Of a stretch of 64,000 nt of DNA, positions 12,769-25,070 are shown one piece after another. Both the position numbers and the translations under genes were made by a program. The notes beneath the pieces were generated by a model, which did not search any database, had not been told where the DNA came from, and saw only the letters and a program-made list of their open reading frames with translations. The first letter of the stretch is position 1; each line of letters opens with the position of its first letter. Source of the stretch: Ampelomyces quisqualis (lineage: Eukaryota > Ascomycota > Dothideomycetes > Pleosporales > Phaeosphaeriaceae); contig JAGTXZ010000018.1 in assembly GCA_018398575.1 (NCBI GenBank), positions 2,294,001-2,358,000 of the forward strand. Reading direction: 5' to 3'.

Positions 12769-15263
12769 TTAGCGAGGCGCATCTGTCGACTCTACAGGCG
12801 CGACTGGCGCTTTGTCCTTTCCTTTTGCGCTCGAGGTCGATTGATCTTGTCCTTGTTCAGCAGCGCGAGGCTCGTCCTTCTGCTCACTATACTGCTGTCT
12901 CTGCGCCTCTTCTTCCCTCCTCTTCTTTTCCTCTTCCTCCACTCTCACGCGTTCCTCTTCTGCCACCCTTTCTGCCCGAACCCTCTCCTCCTGTGCATGG
13001 ACCATTCGCTCTCCGATACCAGGCCACAGGCTTGCCACGAAGATGGCAAACGAGCGCTCTGCAGTGCGAAAGCTACTTCGGATCCAACCTGTGCGCTGGT
13101 CCTGACGCTGCTGCAGTAGGCGGCGCGCGGCTTCCTCAGGGGTCATGTTTCGTCTAGGATCTGCGGCCGGTCGGCCGGCACGCTCCGCGAGCGCCCCGAC
13201 TGGGAGTACAGCTTCGAAATGGCGCCGGATCAGTGCAAATTGCTGTTCAAACATGCCAATCTGTGCAAGATAGACGCCGCCAGCGATCAAGCCGAGGAGG
13301 AGTGATTTGTACCACCCGGTTCCAGAGAAAAAGTATACAAAACAGGCCAGTTTGAACACGAGCCATAGGTGACCGGCGATATTGCCAATGCGATCATTCT
13401 CGCCCTGGCCGTTTGCAGGCTGATTTTGGGCCTGCGGTTGGCCTTGGTCTGCACCTTGAGCCTGGTTTTGAGTCTGACCAGTGACTGCTGGCTGTTGTGT
13501 TGGCGTAGGCTGTATGTTGGCAACCAGATTACGTAGTTCCTCGTTTTGTCCGTGTACATGAGAAATGCGTGCAATTTGCTGTCCGAGATCCGCTATGAGC
13601 TGCCTGTTCTGGGCAAATTGGTTCGTGAAGGTGTGGAATGGAAGCGTTGGAACCATGGGCGCTGTCGTGTAAGTACCTCGCTGATCGAACAGTATACCGA
13701 TGGGGCCTTGGGGACTTGTAAGCAAGAAGAGTTCTTCAGGAGCATTCAGAGGCAATGTTGAGGGTGCGGATTGTGACTGAGGTTGGGAGGAGACGGTGGA
13801 AGTTGTGGCTGTCGTAGGCGCGCCGGGCTGTGAAGTTGAGCTCTCGCCGTCTACGGATGGTGCTTGATTCGCTGGACCAACGCCCCCTTGCTGACGTATA
13901 GTCCTGTCCATTTCTTCCAACTGTCTTCTGAGCTCTGTTGCTGAATGTCTCAAGGTTAAGATATCCGGGTTGTGAGTCAAGGAAGGTTCCGCTGCAATCA
14001 TGACCAACCCGGATTCGAGCGTATGCAGGTGTTGGGACGTGGTAAGGTGAAGTTGTCGCATGCGCTCGAGAAGCCAAGGAAGTGGCGTCGTGGAAGCACG
14101 AGGTCCCGACTGTGATGCTAGCTGCTCTGAAGCCTGAAGTAACAACCTCAGGTTCTCCATGTCTAGCCGCGCACGTTGCAAAATAAATCCAAACTGCGGA
14201 AGAAGGCGGTCCAGAGTTTCAGCCAGACCCGGAGAGGCTGGACGGCGCGGCGGTGCCCCAAAGTCATATTGTGGCGCAAGTGGACGTGGAACGAGAGGCT
14301 GCGGGGCTTGGACTGGGATGGTAGTGCTGCTGAAGGCAACGATCCGTCTCTCTCCGTTTGGTCCGATGCTTTCTTGTATCACTGGTCTGCCGGCATTTGG
14401 TGGTGCCATGCCTGGCAGCGGCGGTAGTCCTGTTGGTGGAGCTTGCGCATTGTTGACCGGTTGGGCATCGGGTTCCAAGGGCTGGCCTGGGGTGGCTGGG
14501 GTGGCAGGGGCGGCAGGCGTGGCAGCTGCAGCGTGGGCATTGTGCATGTGCATGTGCATGTGCTGGGCCTGAGCCTGGGCCATGGCCAGTGTGTGGGCGA
14601 GTTGTTGCTGGAGCACGTGGGGGAGGGGAAGCTGGAAAGGATTGGGAGGCCCAGGCAGGTCGTGGTGAGGCACGTGCTGGTGTTGGCGGTGTGGGTGTGC
14701 TTGCGGTGGCTGTGGCTGTGGCGGTGGCTGTGGCTGTAGCTGTGGCTGTGGCTGTGGCTGTGGCTGTGGCTGTGGCTGTGAGGCTGGTCGGGGTTGTGGC
14801 ATCGTGCGGAACGGGTTCGTCTGGAGAGGAGGGCTGGCTGCGGTGGGCGCGTGTTCGGGAGGGCGGAAGGGATTGGGAGGCGCCGTCGCAGCTCGTGGCG
14901 CAGCCTGGATTGGTGGTGGCTCGCGCAGGACCAGGTGAAGGCTCTGGTCTTTGCTTTCGCGCATCTGCTTGCCCCCGTCAGCCATGCTGTCACTCCACCA
15001 CGGGACCTCCGACCGGGCAGACTGCGCACATTCTCAGCACCAAAGACGGCGCCCAAGGTAGCGGCCTCGTTGGCGACCACGCGCCCTCGGTAGATCAGCC
15101 GCATGCGCTCCGGGCCGGGCTTGGAAGGAACGGCATCTTGAATGCGACGGCGCAGCTCCTGGATGGTCGTGGTGGTCGGCAGGTCTGCGAAGCTGACTCC
15201 GCCTTCCACCTCGGTCGAGGGCGAGAGAATCTTCAGATTGATCGTGGACGGCTCTTCGGCCAT
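12769..15263 (-). CDS. ER membrane ubiquitin-like protein (HERPUD1/Usa1 type)
   Basis: Model (minus strand): exon 15263-15030, intron of 65 nt, exon 14964-12769; 809 aa. Residues about 6-90 form a ubiquitin-like domain (INLKILSPS, TTTTIQELRRRIQ, MRLIYRGRVV) completed across the intron. The exact 3' splice site is uncertain by one codon (aag or cag). A long Pro/Gln-rich low-complexity stretch follows, with alternating PQ dipeptides encoded by a hexanucleotide repeat. Two hydrophobic segments (IAGHLWLVFKLACFVYFF and YKSLLLGLIAGGVYLAQIG) lie near the C-terminal third, then a charged Glu/Arg coiled-coil tail. The order UBL, linker, paired membrane segments matches HERP/Usa1 scaffold proteins of the Hrd1 ER-associated degradation ligase. 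The call rests on architecture. The gene is divergent from PSD1 and convergent with CPS1. Confidence 0.75.
14704..14781. repeat. (CTGTGG)n hexanucleotide repeat within coding sequence
   Basis: About 13 imperfect copies of the plus-strand hexamer CTGTGG lie inside the ubiquitin-like ER protein gene. On the coding strand they encode alternating Pro-Gln. Single-base variants (GCGGTGG, CTGTAG) interrupt the array. Being a multiple of three, length changes would alter the linker without shifting the frame. Confidence 0.85.
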
Positions 15264-15486
15264 GGTGCCTGTGTTGCGCCTGGTGCCGGGGGAGGAGGAG
15301 GCGCTGTGGTGTGGTGTTGGGCCGTGTCGCTATGTACACGTTGCGTCTAGCGCCCCGTCTTGGGTATGACGCAGCAAATGAGATCAGACAGTGAATGAGA
15401 CCAGTCATGTGGTCGCCGGACCCGCAGTGTCACCAACGTCTGTTTTCCCTCGCGACGCCTCTCCGCCAGACGACACCTCGCAAGCC
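15264..15486. promoter_or_regulatory. divergent promoter, HERP/Usa1-like gene / PSD1
   Basis: About 220 bp separate the two start codons. An in-frame upstream ATG for the decarboxylase exists at 15391, but the residues it would add do not improve the mitochondrial presequence. No specific regulatory motif is recognised. Confidence 0.45.
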
Positions 15487-17215
15487 ATGGCCTCTGCACA
15501 TTGCCGCCGGCTCCTGCGAGCCCACAAACGACCGCGTTATCCTCCGCCGCCGCTCCGCCACGCGCCCATCTCAGTCCCCTCGCGCACTTTTTCCTCGTCG
15601 AGAACCGCCTTCAACCAGCAAAATTTCCACAGGAAAGCGTCCTTCCGCTCGCGGCTGACTTCGGCTCTCAAGAAGACCAAAATCAAATGGGAGCCCATGC
15701 CAATCGCCCTCGGCATTGGCTTCCTCGGCGCATTCCAGATCTATCGCATGCAACGGAGAGAAAAGCATGCACAGGCAGGCGCGCACCAAGACCGTCCGGA
15801 TGACGTCTCCGTAGATCCTCAAGGCCGACCGAAGAAGCGCGAGAGAATAAGACCAAGCGGACCATGGTCAGCATGTGCCCTTGTCGTACCGACCACAAGA
15901 AACTAACAAGTGCTTCAGGTCGGTCCAAGTAATGTCCACACTGCCACTGAAGGCCCTGTCTAGGCTGTGGGGTCGTTTCAACGAGATTGACATTCCCTAC
16001 TACTTTCGCGTTCCTGGCTTCAAACTGTACTCGTTCCTTTTTGGTGTCAAGTCAGTACAACTATTTCCTGCCAATGGTACCGTGCTGATTCATCATAGCC
16101 TGTCAGAAGTATCTGAACCTGACTTGCATGTCTACCCCAACCTTGCCGCCTTCTTCTATCGTACCCTCAAGCCTGGAGTGCGCCCGCTCGACCCCAACCC
16201 GAATGCGATTCTCTCCCCAGCCGACGGCAAGGTCATCCAGTTTGGCACAATCGAGCATGGCGAGGTGGAGCAAGTCAAGGGCGTCACATATAGTCTGGAT
16301 GCACTGCTAGGCTCCGTTCGCCCCTCGAGGCCTGACGCCAACGTTGTCGACTCCCAAGTCATAGCCTCGAAAACACACGAGAAGAATGCCGAGGAAGATG
16401 TTGTGCGCGCAGACGAGGAATTTGCCCAGGTCAACGGCATATCGTACACCCTCCCTAACTTGTTCTCCGGCCCTTGGCCCAAGGGCGGGAAGCCAAGCGA
16501 AATGCCGACCGATCAGTCGACAGCACCCACCGCCTCCTCAGAAGCCGAGGTGCGTGCCGACCTCGCATTGAGCGAAGCCGAGCGACCCTGGTGGGCGCCT
16601 GCCTCTACCAAAACGCCTACTGCCCTTTACTATTGTGTCATATACCTTGCACCGGGCGACTACCATCGCTTTCACTCTCCAGTTTCCTGGGTAGTCGAGA
16701 GCCGTCGCCATTTCGCAGGAGAACTCTACAGTGTGTCGCCGTTCTTGCAGCGCCGCATGCCTGGCCTTTTCACTCTAAACGAGCGAGTAGTCCTTCTTGG
16801 GCGATGGCGCTGGGGTTTCTTCTCATATACTCCGGTTGGCGCCACAAATGTTGGCTCCATCAAAATCAATTTCGATCGTGAGCTCCGGACAAACTCGTTG
16901 ACCACCGATACTGCAGCCGATCGTGCCGCCGAGGAAGCTGCAGCACGTGGCGAGCCCTATTCTGGATTCGCAGAAGCTTCGTATACGAGCGCGAGCCGAG
17001 TACTGAGTGGTCACTCGCTCAAGCGTGGCGAGGAGATGGGTGGCTTTCAACTCGGTAGCACCATCGTTCTCGTCTTCGAGGCGCCCAAGGGCATTCGACC
17101 AAGTCTCGATGAGGGATATGCTGGTCTTCGTCAAGGCGGATTCAAATGGAATATCCAGCAGGGTTCCAAGGTCAAGGTAGGCGAGGCTCTCGGCGCTGTG
17201 GAGGAGCCCAAATGA
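15487..17215 (+). CDS. PSD1: phosphatidylserine decarboxylase proenzyme, mitochondrial
   Basis: Model: exons 15487-15866, 15919-16050 and 16099-17215; introns of 52 and 48 nt; 542 aa. It converts phosphatidylserine to phosphatidylethanolamine in the inner mitochondrial membrane. The start MASAHCRRLLRAHKRPR gives an Arg-rich, acid-poor presequence; a membrane segment (MPIALGIGFLGAFQIY) follows. Conserved family blocks are present: EVSEPDLHVYPNLAAFFYR, NAILSPADGKV, YLAPGDYHRFHSP and NERVVLLGRW. The autocatalytic LGST motif lies near residue 490 (FQLGSTIVLVFEAP); cleavage at Gly-Ser creates the pyruvoyl cofactor and the small alpha subunit. The 48-nt second intron is a multiple of three with no stop, so it could be missed. 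Removing it restores the conserved FGVNLSEVSEPD junction, while retaining it would insert 16 unrelated residues. All key residues look intact. Confidence 0.95.
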
Positions 17216-19754
17216 GTATATGACGAAAGTTTGGATGTGAAAGACACCATATCGGGAACCTTCTGCCCTTGCATATTTTTGCCTGGCTTAGCGCCTCACA
17301 GCGATTAACCAAGCGAACTCCACTGTTTCAAAACGAAAGAATCCGACCTGCATACCCCTACTGCAAAACATGTTCGCCTTGTGGTGTGCGGTTGTGGCTT
17401 CTCACTTGAGCACGAACCCTGTTCAAAGTACGTCAACGCGCGGAAGCCATCGACCCCTGAAAGCACTACCTCCTTTCCTATCATTCACATCGCCGTACAT
17501 CTATTCCTCATATTCACAAAATGATCATCGATCATCTGGTCGTACAGGTGACTTCGCACTGTCTTCAGTCGACCGTAAAGCAACTACACAAGCGAAAAAC
17601 TCCAGCATTTCTGTCAACAGGGGAACAGCACATTACCCGCACCAGCGGGCTATACGCTGCACCACCGACCTGATTGGTATCAGTCGGACTACTTAGCCTT
17701 AGAGTCCCACGCGACGGGACGGCACTGCCAAAGCACGTGCGTACGACATGTCCAGGATTACCGATCCGCAAATAGTAGACGCTCGATGATCTCTACAGCG
17801 TCGTTAGACTCTCGCGAACGCTTTTGGTAAGCCTACGTTTGAACCACTGTGTCGGTTGCATCAGCCTCGCCTGGCACTACTAATGCGAAGCTTCGATCAA
17901 CACACTAGATCAAATGCTGAGCATTATCTCCCGGGATGCGGTACCTACTGGCTGAACAGTTCGTGGCCAATTGCAGTCCAACTTGCTACAGCTACGACTT
18001 CTCATGATGATTTACCGCAGTAGTTCGAGTCTGCTTGGAGTTGTGCTTCCCCATTTTCGCGCTAGGGTGTACCAAACTCAACTCAAGCTATAAGGACTGA
18101 GCCGGCCAGATCCTACCTCATATCACACGAAGTCGACCAGTATACGTTGCACAGCCGGATCATCTCAGATCTCGGCCGTGCGAAACGAATACGAGCAACA
18201 GCATTGTAGACGACAAGGCTGCATCTTCGGTTGTCAGAGAACACACAAAGGTACGCGAAGGAGTCCTTGCGACACACTCATGCATGTGAGACGGCATCAC
18301 TTCCTTGCGATGGTTTGGCGTCCTGAAGGACTGGTGCGGGTCTTTTCATCATGCCGGCAAGTATGCACAACACGCTGACCCAAACAGACTGTGTCAGATT
18401 TCTCCGTCTGTCAATCCAGTGCATCTGTCTTGCATCTGGATGTTGTTGTGCAAGGTGACGGCAGTAGGTGCAACGATACTACACGATATTAGACCATGCA
18501 TTGTGGTCTCATTGAAACACATCCGACTCCTCGCACTGAAGTGTGTTCAGAAGCCTTCTTGTTGTATGTCTACAGATAACCTGCAAATTCAGTCTACTTC
18601 TCGACAGTACGACGATCCCTGACATGAGCCATGGCCACCACCTCCACTCAGCCCTCGAGCAGCCGGCATGGAACGCCCTACAGTGAGTGCCATCAACCCC
18701 TGAGGAACCGGAGGCGTCCGTGTACGGCTCACCCATACACGCCGAAATCAATAGTGTACGCTCCTGGACGACAACAAGGATACTGTGCAGCACGGAGCAT
18801 TGATGCTGCATGTTTTGCTGTCATTACTGCTTGTTAGAGGTGGACTCTGCAGTGGTGATGTTGCACGCTCCGGTTGACACTCCGGTTGACAGTCGGCTCC
18901 CCAACGTCAGTCCGGCACGCCACACCTCGCTAAACTCAATCGAGCTCTAGCGCCGCTGGGAATAAAACGATCGTCTCGTCTTGGTTGATACTTTGCTCGT
19001 GGCTTAATCCCTAACAGCAATTCCGGAGCATTTTCTTGACCTCATAGAACGCCCAGGCCAGCAACTGCAGGCTACCTGATACGGCATCTTCTGCAGCATA
19101 TCTGCACGGCGATCTGCGCCTCCGGTCCCCGCTTGCTACGCGATCACTATGCTTCTTACCCTTGTACCGAACACGACCGCTTCAAGCCTGCTAAAGCCTT
19201 TGCTATATGCACTACTCAGGGCCCTGTCCTAGTTCGTTGAGCTTACAGGCTGTCTCCACCTCGTGCTTGTTTTCCGGCCTAGCCGAATATGCTAGAGTTG
19301 CACGAGAATATGCCACAGTCAATGGCTCAATGGGCCAATAACAGACTCTGGTCGACTGTCTAAACTGTTATGCTGTACTCACTTACCCCCAAGACTGTCC
19401 TACTATCCTAGCTCGCATGTCACTTGCGACCCGCACTTCGCTCTGATGACGATCATGGTACTATCACCAGCACAGCGCCTTCCTTGACGAGGCAATCTTA
19501 TGTGGCTTTTCTCCACAGTTTTGAGCTGAAAGTGCCTGCTTGGCCCTCGTGTATGGATCATCGGACCGCTGCCGGTATGGCAGGCTTGCGAAGTCATGTT
19601 CAAGATATAATTGCCCGTGTCACCCTCCATCTTGGAATCAACGCACCTTTTCAGCATCCTTCATAGGTCGGACATTCTCTGTCGGCTGGCGCTCGTCATC
19701 TCAACAGGGGATCTTACTGTACTATAATTTCCTTATTTGATACCCATATCCGCC
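17216..19754. other. 2.5-kb intergenic stretch, nothing recognised
   Basis: No protein-like frame, tRNA or transposon was found on either strand. The base composition is balanced and not RIP-like. The last few hundred bases are the laccase promoter. Short open frames are frequent but have random-looking translations. A regulatory or non-coding transcript cannot be excluded. Confidence 0.5.
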
Positions 19755-21866
19755 ATGGTCTTCACAATCGGAAAGGCTGCAGCTCTGGTAGCTTTGCTGT
19801 GCCCTATCATTACGGCTCTGCCCTCAATCGAGGCCCTGAATCCAAGAGTAGCTTGGAAAGAAACTGGACTTTCGGATCACCAGAAGAGGCAGAATGGGTC
19901 CCCGACAGATGGAGAATGTACTCATGGCCCTTCGTCTCGAGGCTGCTGGCACGGCGACTTCAACATTGACACAGATATGGATGACCACTGGCCGAACACT
20001 GGCAAAGTTGTAAAGGTACACGATCCGGTATTTTCATTCTATGGCTTAATAGCTGACATATCTAGTATCACCTTGACATCACAAACGATACTATGGCGCC
20101 CGATGGCTTCTCGAGACCAGTCATGGTCGTGAATGGTCAACTACCTGGTCCAGTATGCATCATGTTCAAATCAACCATAACTTTGGAATTGACGCTCTCC
20201 AGACCATTGTGGCCGATTGGGGCGACATACTCGAAATTACAGTCACAAGTCATCTGACCGCCAATGGAACCGGAATTCACTGGCACGGTATGAGACAGCT
20301 GGGGACGAACCAAATGGACGGCGTGAATGGTATTACAGAATGTCCCATCGCGCCAGGAGAAACCAGATTGTTCCGCTTCCAAGCAACACAATATGGTACT
20401 ACTGTAGGTTTGCTCAGATTCACGTTTAAAACAACGCTGACAATGGTAGTGGTATCATTCGCATTACTCCGTTCAGTATGGCGACGGTCTATGGGGAACA
20501 GTCATCATCAATGGGCCATCGACCGCAAACTACGATATCGACCTTGGTACGCTTCCTATTACGGACTGGTTTCATGCAACTTCGTTTACAGTGAATGCTG
20601 CAACACTGCACGCAAAAGGTCCTCCAACTTGCGACAACGTCCTCGTAAACGGCTCCATGACTTCTTCATCTGGAGGCAAATATGCGGAGACTACCTTGAC
20701 ACCCGGCAAGTCGCATTTACTCCGCATCATCAACGTTGGCATCAACAACTGGAACCACGTTGGCCTAGACGGACACAAATTCACTGTTGTGGCTGCAGAT
20801 TTCACTCCCGTTGTTCCGTACGAGGCTGATTCTATCAACGTTGCTGTCGGTAAGTCCCGAAATTTCCCTATGCACGCGACCATATTCATGCAAGCCATAC
20901 CCCACTCGCGAAAATGCAACGATTTCTGTGGAGCATCACACTGACCTGCACCTGCTTATAGGTCAACGGTACGATGTCATCATCAACGCAAACTCGACCG
21001 TCAGCAACTACTGGTTGCGCGTGGGCACAGGAGGACGCTGTGATGGTCCAAATAGTAATGCTGCAAACATCCGAAGTATTTTCCGCTATGCCGGCGCTGG
21101 CCCTGCAGAACCCAACTCCACTGCTGCAGCACCGTTACCCACAGGATGCTATGACGAGCAGGTGGTCCCATATGTCAAGACTACTGTCCCACAAAACACG
21201 CCCGACAAGCTAAGTTTCGGATTCACCGATACTGCGGGTAGTGGCGACCTTGTTCAGTGGCTCGTCAACGATGTGCCCATGTTGGTCGACCTCGGGTACC
21301 CGACGCTACAGCACGTTGTCGACGGTAACGACACATTTGCTAAAGCACGAAACGTGTTCAAGGTCGGCGAGAAGCATAAGGTTAGTGACTCTCTTACGCT
21401 CTACAAGTGAGCGTCCTATCAAGCGGCAAACATGCTAACAATGCCAATACAGTGGCAATACTGGGTGATTCAACAGAGTGCCGCTGCACCACCCGTGCCC
21501 CACCCAATCCATTTACACGGCCATGACTTCTACATCCTCGATCAGCAGGCCAACACACCCTGGTCAGGCGACATTTCCCGCCTCAAAACTGACAATCCTG
21601 TCCGCCGAGATACCGCCACACTCCCCGGCGGCGGCTATCTCGTGCTTGCATTCGAATCAGACAATCCCGGCGCGTGGCTGATGCATTGCCACATCCCATT
21701 CCACGTCTCCGCAGGGTTGGGAATACAGTTTCTAGAGCGCATGGATGAGATTGATGCTAGAGGCGGGCCGTTGGAGGGTGGGTGCAAGAGCTGGAAAGCA
21801 TGGGAGCGTGATTTTGTAGGGAAGAGGAATGGGTCAATTTTAATCGGGGGAGATTCGGGGTTGTAG
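19755..21866 (+). CDS. secreted laccase (ascomycete multicopper oxidase)
   Basis: Model: exons 19755-20015, 20066-20152, 20203-20403, 20450-20849, 20962-21380 and 21453-21866; five introns of 46-112 nt; 593 aa. It has a signal peptide (MVFTIGKAAALVALLCPII) and a probable propeptide ending at KR near residue 40. All four copper-ligand motifs are seen: HWHG in exon 3, WYHSHYS immediately after the third intron, HPIHLHGHDF, and HCHIPFHVSAGL. The C-terminus is exactly DSGL, the end found after processing in ascomycete laccases; here it is the encoded end, so no C-terminal plug needs removal. Laccases oxidise phenolics or melanin/pigment precursors using O2. The gene stands alone on its strand, followed by an FAD monooxygenase. 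All splice junctions join conserved blocks in frame. Confidence 0.95.
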
Positions 21867-22292
21867 TGGTACTGATGACTGCTATGATACCATGATTTCG
21901 TTTCTTTCTGGTTTGAAGGATTGTGCATAGATTGCGGCGCGTGGTGTGCATGTATGTATTCATGAGAGTTTTATTGCCGAAAATTTGTTTCAATAAAGAA
22001 TCTTAGCTGATGCGTTCCGTTTTCACAATAATTACACTTTGAGCAGAGATTGTTCGATTTGAATGCGTCATGATCACATAAGCGGATTTCTCTACGTTAA
22101 CGTCAACTGCCGTTCAAAGTCCCGCTTCACCCCTGTGTCCATCATGTTCATAATTCCATCATCAACGCCGATTTTGATGAAAGGAAACAAAATGTAGATG
22201 GACTGTCCTATCAGTTTTGCCTTCACTTACGATAGCCATCACGCCCCGGACGACAATCAAGTGTGACATTGATAGCAAATAACAATAACACC

Positions 22293-23567
22293 ATGCCTCT
22301 CCCCAAGCCGAAGAACATTGTCATTGTAGGGGGCTCCCTAGGCGGCCTCTTTATGGGCGTCGCCCTCAAGCGCCTGCATCGCAACCTCAACATTCGCATC
22401 TTCGAGCGCAATCCCACTGCCCTTCTTCATGACCAAGGCGCTGGAGTCGTAGCTGGACCAGACGTGCAGCATTTCTTCAGCATCCATGATCGTACGCGAA
22501 CACACCTGAGTGTTGCCAGTCAGCAGCGATTGTATCTGAACAAGAAGGGAGAAATAATAGATTGCGAGGATCGCACGCAACAAATGACCAGTTGGGATCT
22601 ACTGTACCATGTGCTGCGCGCAAATTATGACGGTGTCAAAAGCGAATACGTAAAGACTCCAGATCCAGAAGACTGCGAGGGATTAGTGGTATATGAGTAC
22701 GGCTGTACGGTTGCCGATATGAAAACGCCAAAGTCTACTCCACGTCCAGATCTCGACTTCTCCGAGCCGATCAAACTCACAATCAAACACCACTCAGGAT
22801 CAACATCCACAACCGAAGCGGACATAGTCATCGCTGCAGATGGCCCCAGCTCAACACTCCGAGCAAAATACCTCCCGGACATCAAACGCACATATGCCGG
22901 CTACGTCGCCTGGCGCGGCACCGTTTCCGAATCTGCCATATCTCCCTCCGCAGCAAAAGTCTTTACCGAGAAATTCACATTCTTCCACTCTTCCAATACT
23001 CAGATCCTCGCATACCTCATCCCCGGACGCAACGGCACCCTCGAACCAGGCCACCGCCTAGTAAACTGGGTCTGGTACGTCAACTACCCCGAGGACTCGC
23101 CCTCGCACATGGACCTCATGACCGACAACGCCGGAAAAAGACACCACATCACGCTCCCTGCTGGCAGTATGCGCGAGGAGATTTGGTCGAGCCAAAAGTC
23201 CTACGCCAAGAACGTTTTGCCGCATCAATTTGCTGAAATCGTTGGAAAAACAAATGTGCCGTTCATTCAAGCCGTCACGGACGTCATTTCGCCGTCTGCG
23301 GTCCTTGAACAAGGGAGGGTGTGTTTGATTGGCGATGCGTTGGCGGGGTTGAGGCCGCACACTGCGATGAGTACGAGTCAGGCAGCGTTTGACGCGTTGG
23401 GGCTGGCGGGGGCTATCGAGAAGGTGTTGGATAGTGGTGATGGTGGGGGAATGGAGGTACTGACGGGGTGGGAGAAAGAGGTGCTAGGGTACGCGAGAAG
23501 GCTGCAGAAGAGTGGGGTGGAAATGGGGGAGAAGAGTCAGTTTGGTAGACATGCGATGGCAGAGTGA
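22293..23567 (+). CDS. FAD-dependent monooxygenase (class A aromatic hydroxylase type)
   Basis: Intronless, 424 aa, starting at MPLPKPKN, whose ATG follows a favourable ACC context. It has the three FAD motifs of class A flavoprotein monooxygenases: the N-terminal dinucleotide motif VIVGGSLGGLFMGVAL, the internal DG motif VIAADGPSS, and the C-terminal GD motif VCLIGDALAGLRPHTA. The arrangement and the TAMSTSQAAFDA stretch resemble 2,6-dihydroxypyridine 3-hydroxylase-like enzymes more than typical salicylate hydroxylases, but the substrate cannot be read from sequence. There is no signal peptide or membrane anchor, so it is probably cytosolic. It lies about 430 bp downstream of the laccase in the same direction; a joint role in phenolic or pigment oxidation is possible but unproven. 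Confidence 0.88.
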   Translation: MPLPKPKNIVIVGGSLGGLFMGVALKRLHRNLNIRIFERNPTALLHDQGAGVVAGPDVQHFFSIHDRTRTHLSVASQQRLYLNKKGEIIDCEDRTQQMTSWDLLYHVLRANYDGVKSEYVKTPDPEDCEGLVVYEYGCTVADMKTPKSTPRPDLDFSEPIKLTIKHHSGSTSTTEADIVIAADGPSSTLRAKYLPDIKRTYAGYVAWRGTVSESAISPSAAKVFTEKFTFFHSSNTQILAYLIPGRNGTLEPGHRLVNWVWYVNYPEDSPSHMDLMTDNAGKRHHITLPAGSMREEIWSSQKSYAKNVLPHQFAEIVGKTNVPFIQAVTDVISPSAVLEQGRVCLIGDALAGLRPHTAMSTSQAAFDALGLAGAIEKVLDSGDGGGMEVLTGWEKEVLGYARRLQKSGVEMGEKSQFGRHAMAE

Positions 23568-25070
23568 GTTTGTGGATGGGTGGAGGTAATTTCAAAGGCA
23601 TTTTAGATGGTTGAATTGATACCAAAATTGAACAAGAGGAGTTGTTGATCGATGTCAACGATCGTTTCGGCTCTGAGGCCTCCAGACACTGAAAAGAAAT
23701 CTTTCGCCATCGCCCAAGTGTAAGCCTGTATTGATACAAAGATTGATACGTGGCTATATCGCACGCCAAAATAAACTCGTATGCTCCACAACAAACCAAA
23801 ATCTCCTAGACAACATTTAACAAATCCTTGAGCGTAGATGGTCTGCACGAGAATTCGACTTGAGGTGTAACTATTATTCCATCATGAATCATACTAGCGT
23901 CACTTCTGCAAATTACCCTCCCTCTCACTATTTCTAGTTTATTTCCTAAAGCTGCACAGCTTCAAACGCCAATTCTTACAGTTTGCAATGTCTGTAAGCA
24001 AGCAACAGAAGACATCCGACTTCCGCCGTGATGATGAAAGACCTGCAGATGCACCGAAATGAAATCTCTACTCCTTCTCGACATCCCACTCCTTGTGAGG
24101 TTGTATTTGAACATTTTTCGCCAAGGGAGAGGAAGGGGACGCGAATGAGAGTAGTAGATATTAGGATAACGAGGACATATACAAGGAGCGTACGTACACA
24201 TACAACTATTAACAGCCTGGTTCTTTAGCTCTTGGAGATGATTATAACAGACAATCTACAGCTTATTATATAAATTATAGAGCCCCTAGCTTGGTTGCAC
24301 TACTATATAGATAAAGACGCCTATAAAGTCCTTGTAGCTAGTAGCCGCCTAGAAAGACATTACGCAGGGTCTGATAGAAGAGTCAGTCGACCTATAACAT
24401 GTGAGCAAGGCTTGATTTGCTCTGCGGGGGGCTGTACTTTTGCAAGAGACATTTACATACACTTTGACGATAGACAGGCTGCGCCTGATGTTTGGTTTGA
24501 CGTGATGTTATCCGGACACGAATTGTTGCTATAGTTGAAACGAGAAGGTCGCCTTCCTGTTTTCTACCCGCATGCCACTCTGCATCTTCCGAATATTCTT
24601 ACCCATGGACCGTTCAGTTTTTCTCGAAACTTTTGCCCTGTGAGATGGTGGAAAAGAAGTACCGTGGGAAAGCAGCGATTAACGTTCCATCCTTGTTCCA
24701 TCGTTACACGGCCAAGGATTATTTTCTAGCTCTACGTCCTGCGGATTTGGGGCCTCGGGCCTCGTCATTTCCTCTAAAGTTTTCTTGGCCTTCTACTACA
24801 ATCCTTCGTCCCCAGACCGAAAGAACTTTGACCAACCCGTTCGTTTCTCACTCTTTACGCCCGATGCAGTGTCCATAGATATCTAATGAACAACTTCTTG
24901 CACTTCTAGCAGCAATCAAATGCCATGAAAGTTCATGTGACTACGCTCTTCCCCAAAATTCATCTCAACCTGCGCGTATAAAATTTGGAACCAATCTGAA
25001 TTGGATTCTGGCTGTCCCCACATGGCAAACTGCCTCCATTGCCAGGGTTGGCCGCAGACCCAGCTTCATC
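23568..25070. other. intergenic, with short AT-rich relic
   Basis: 1.5 kb between the monooxygenase and the RTA1-type gene. Bases about 24230-24370 are AT- and TA-rich (repeated ctagc, tatata), like a short RIP-mutated repeat relic. The remainder shows nothing coding. Confidence 0.45.

Noticed and set aside
14159..15350. Long plus-strand open frames opposite the HERP/Usa1-like gene
   Set aside because: They are shadows of the CTGTGG repeat and GC-rich coding strand; the minus-strand frame carries the recognised domain.
17370..19720. Several short frames between PSD1 and the laccase
   Set aside because: All are short with random-looking translations, and no splicing combination gave a recognisable protein. 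No CRISPR array or RNA gene was seen either.
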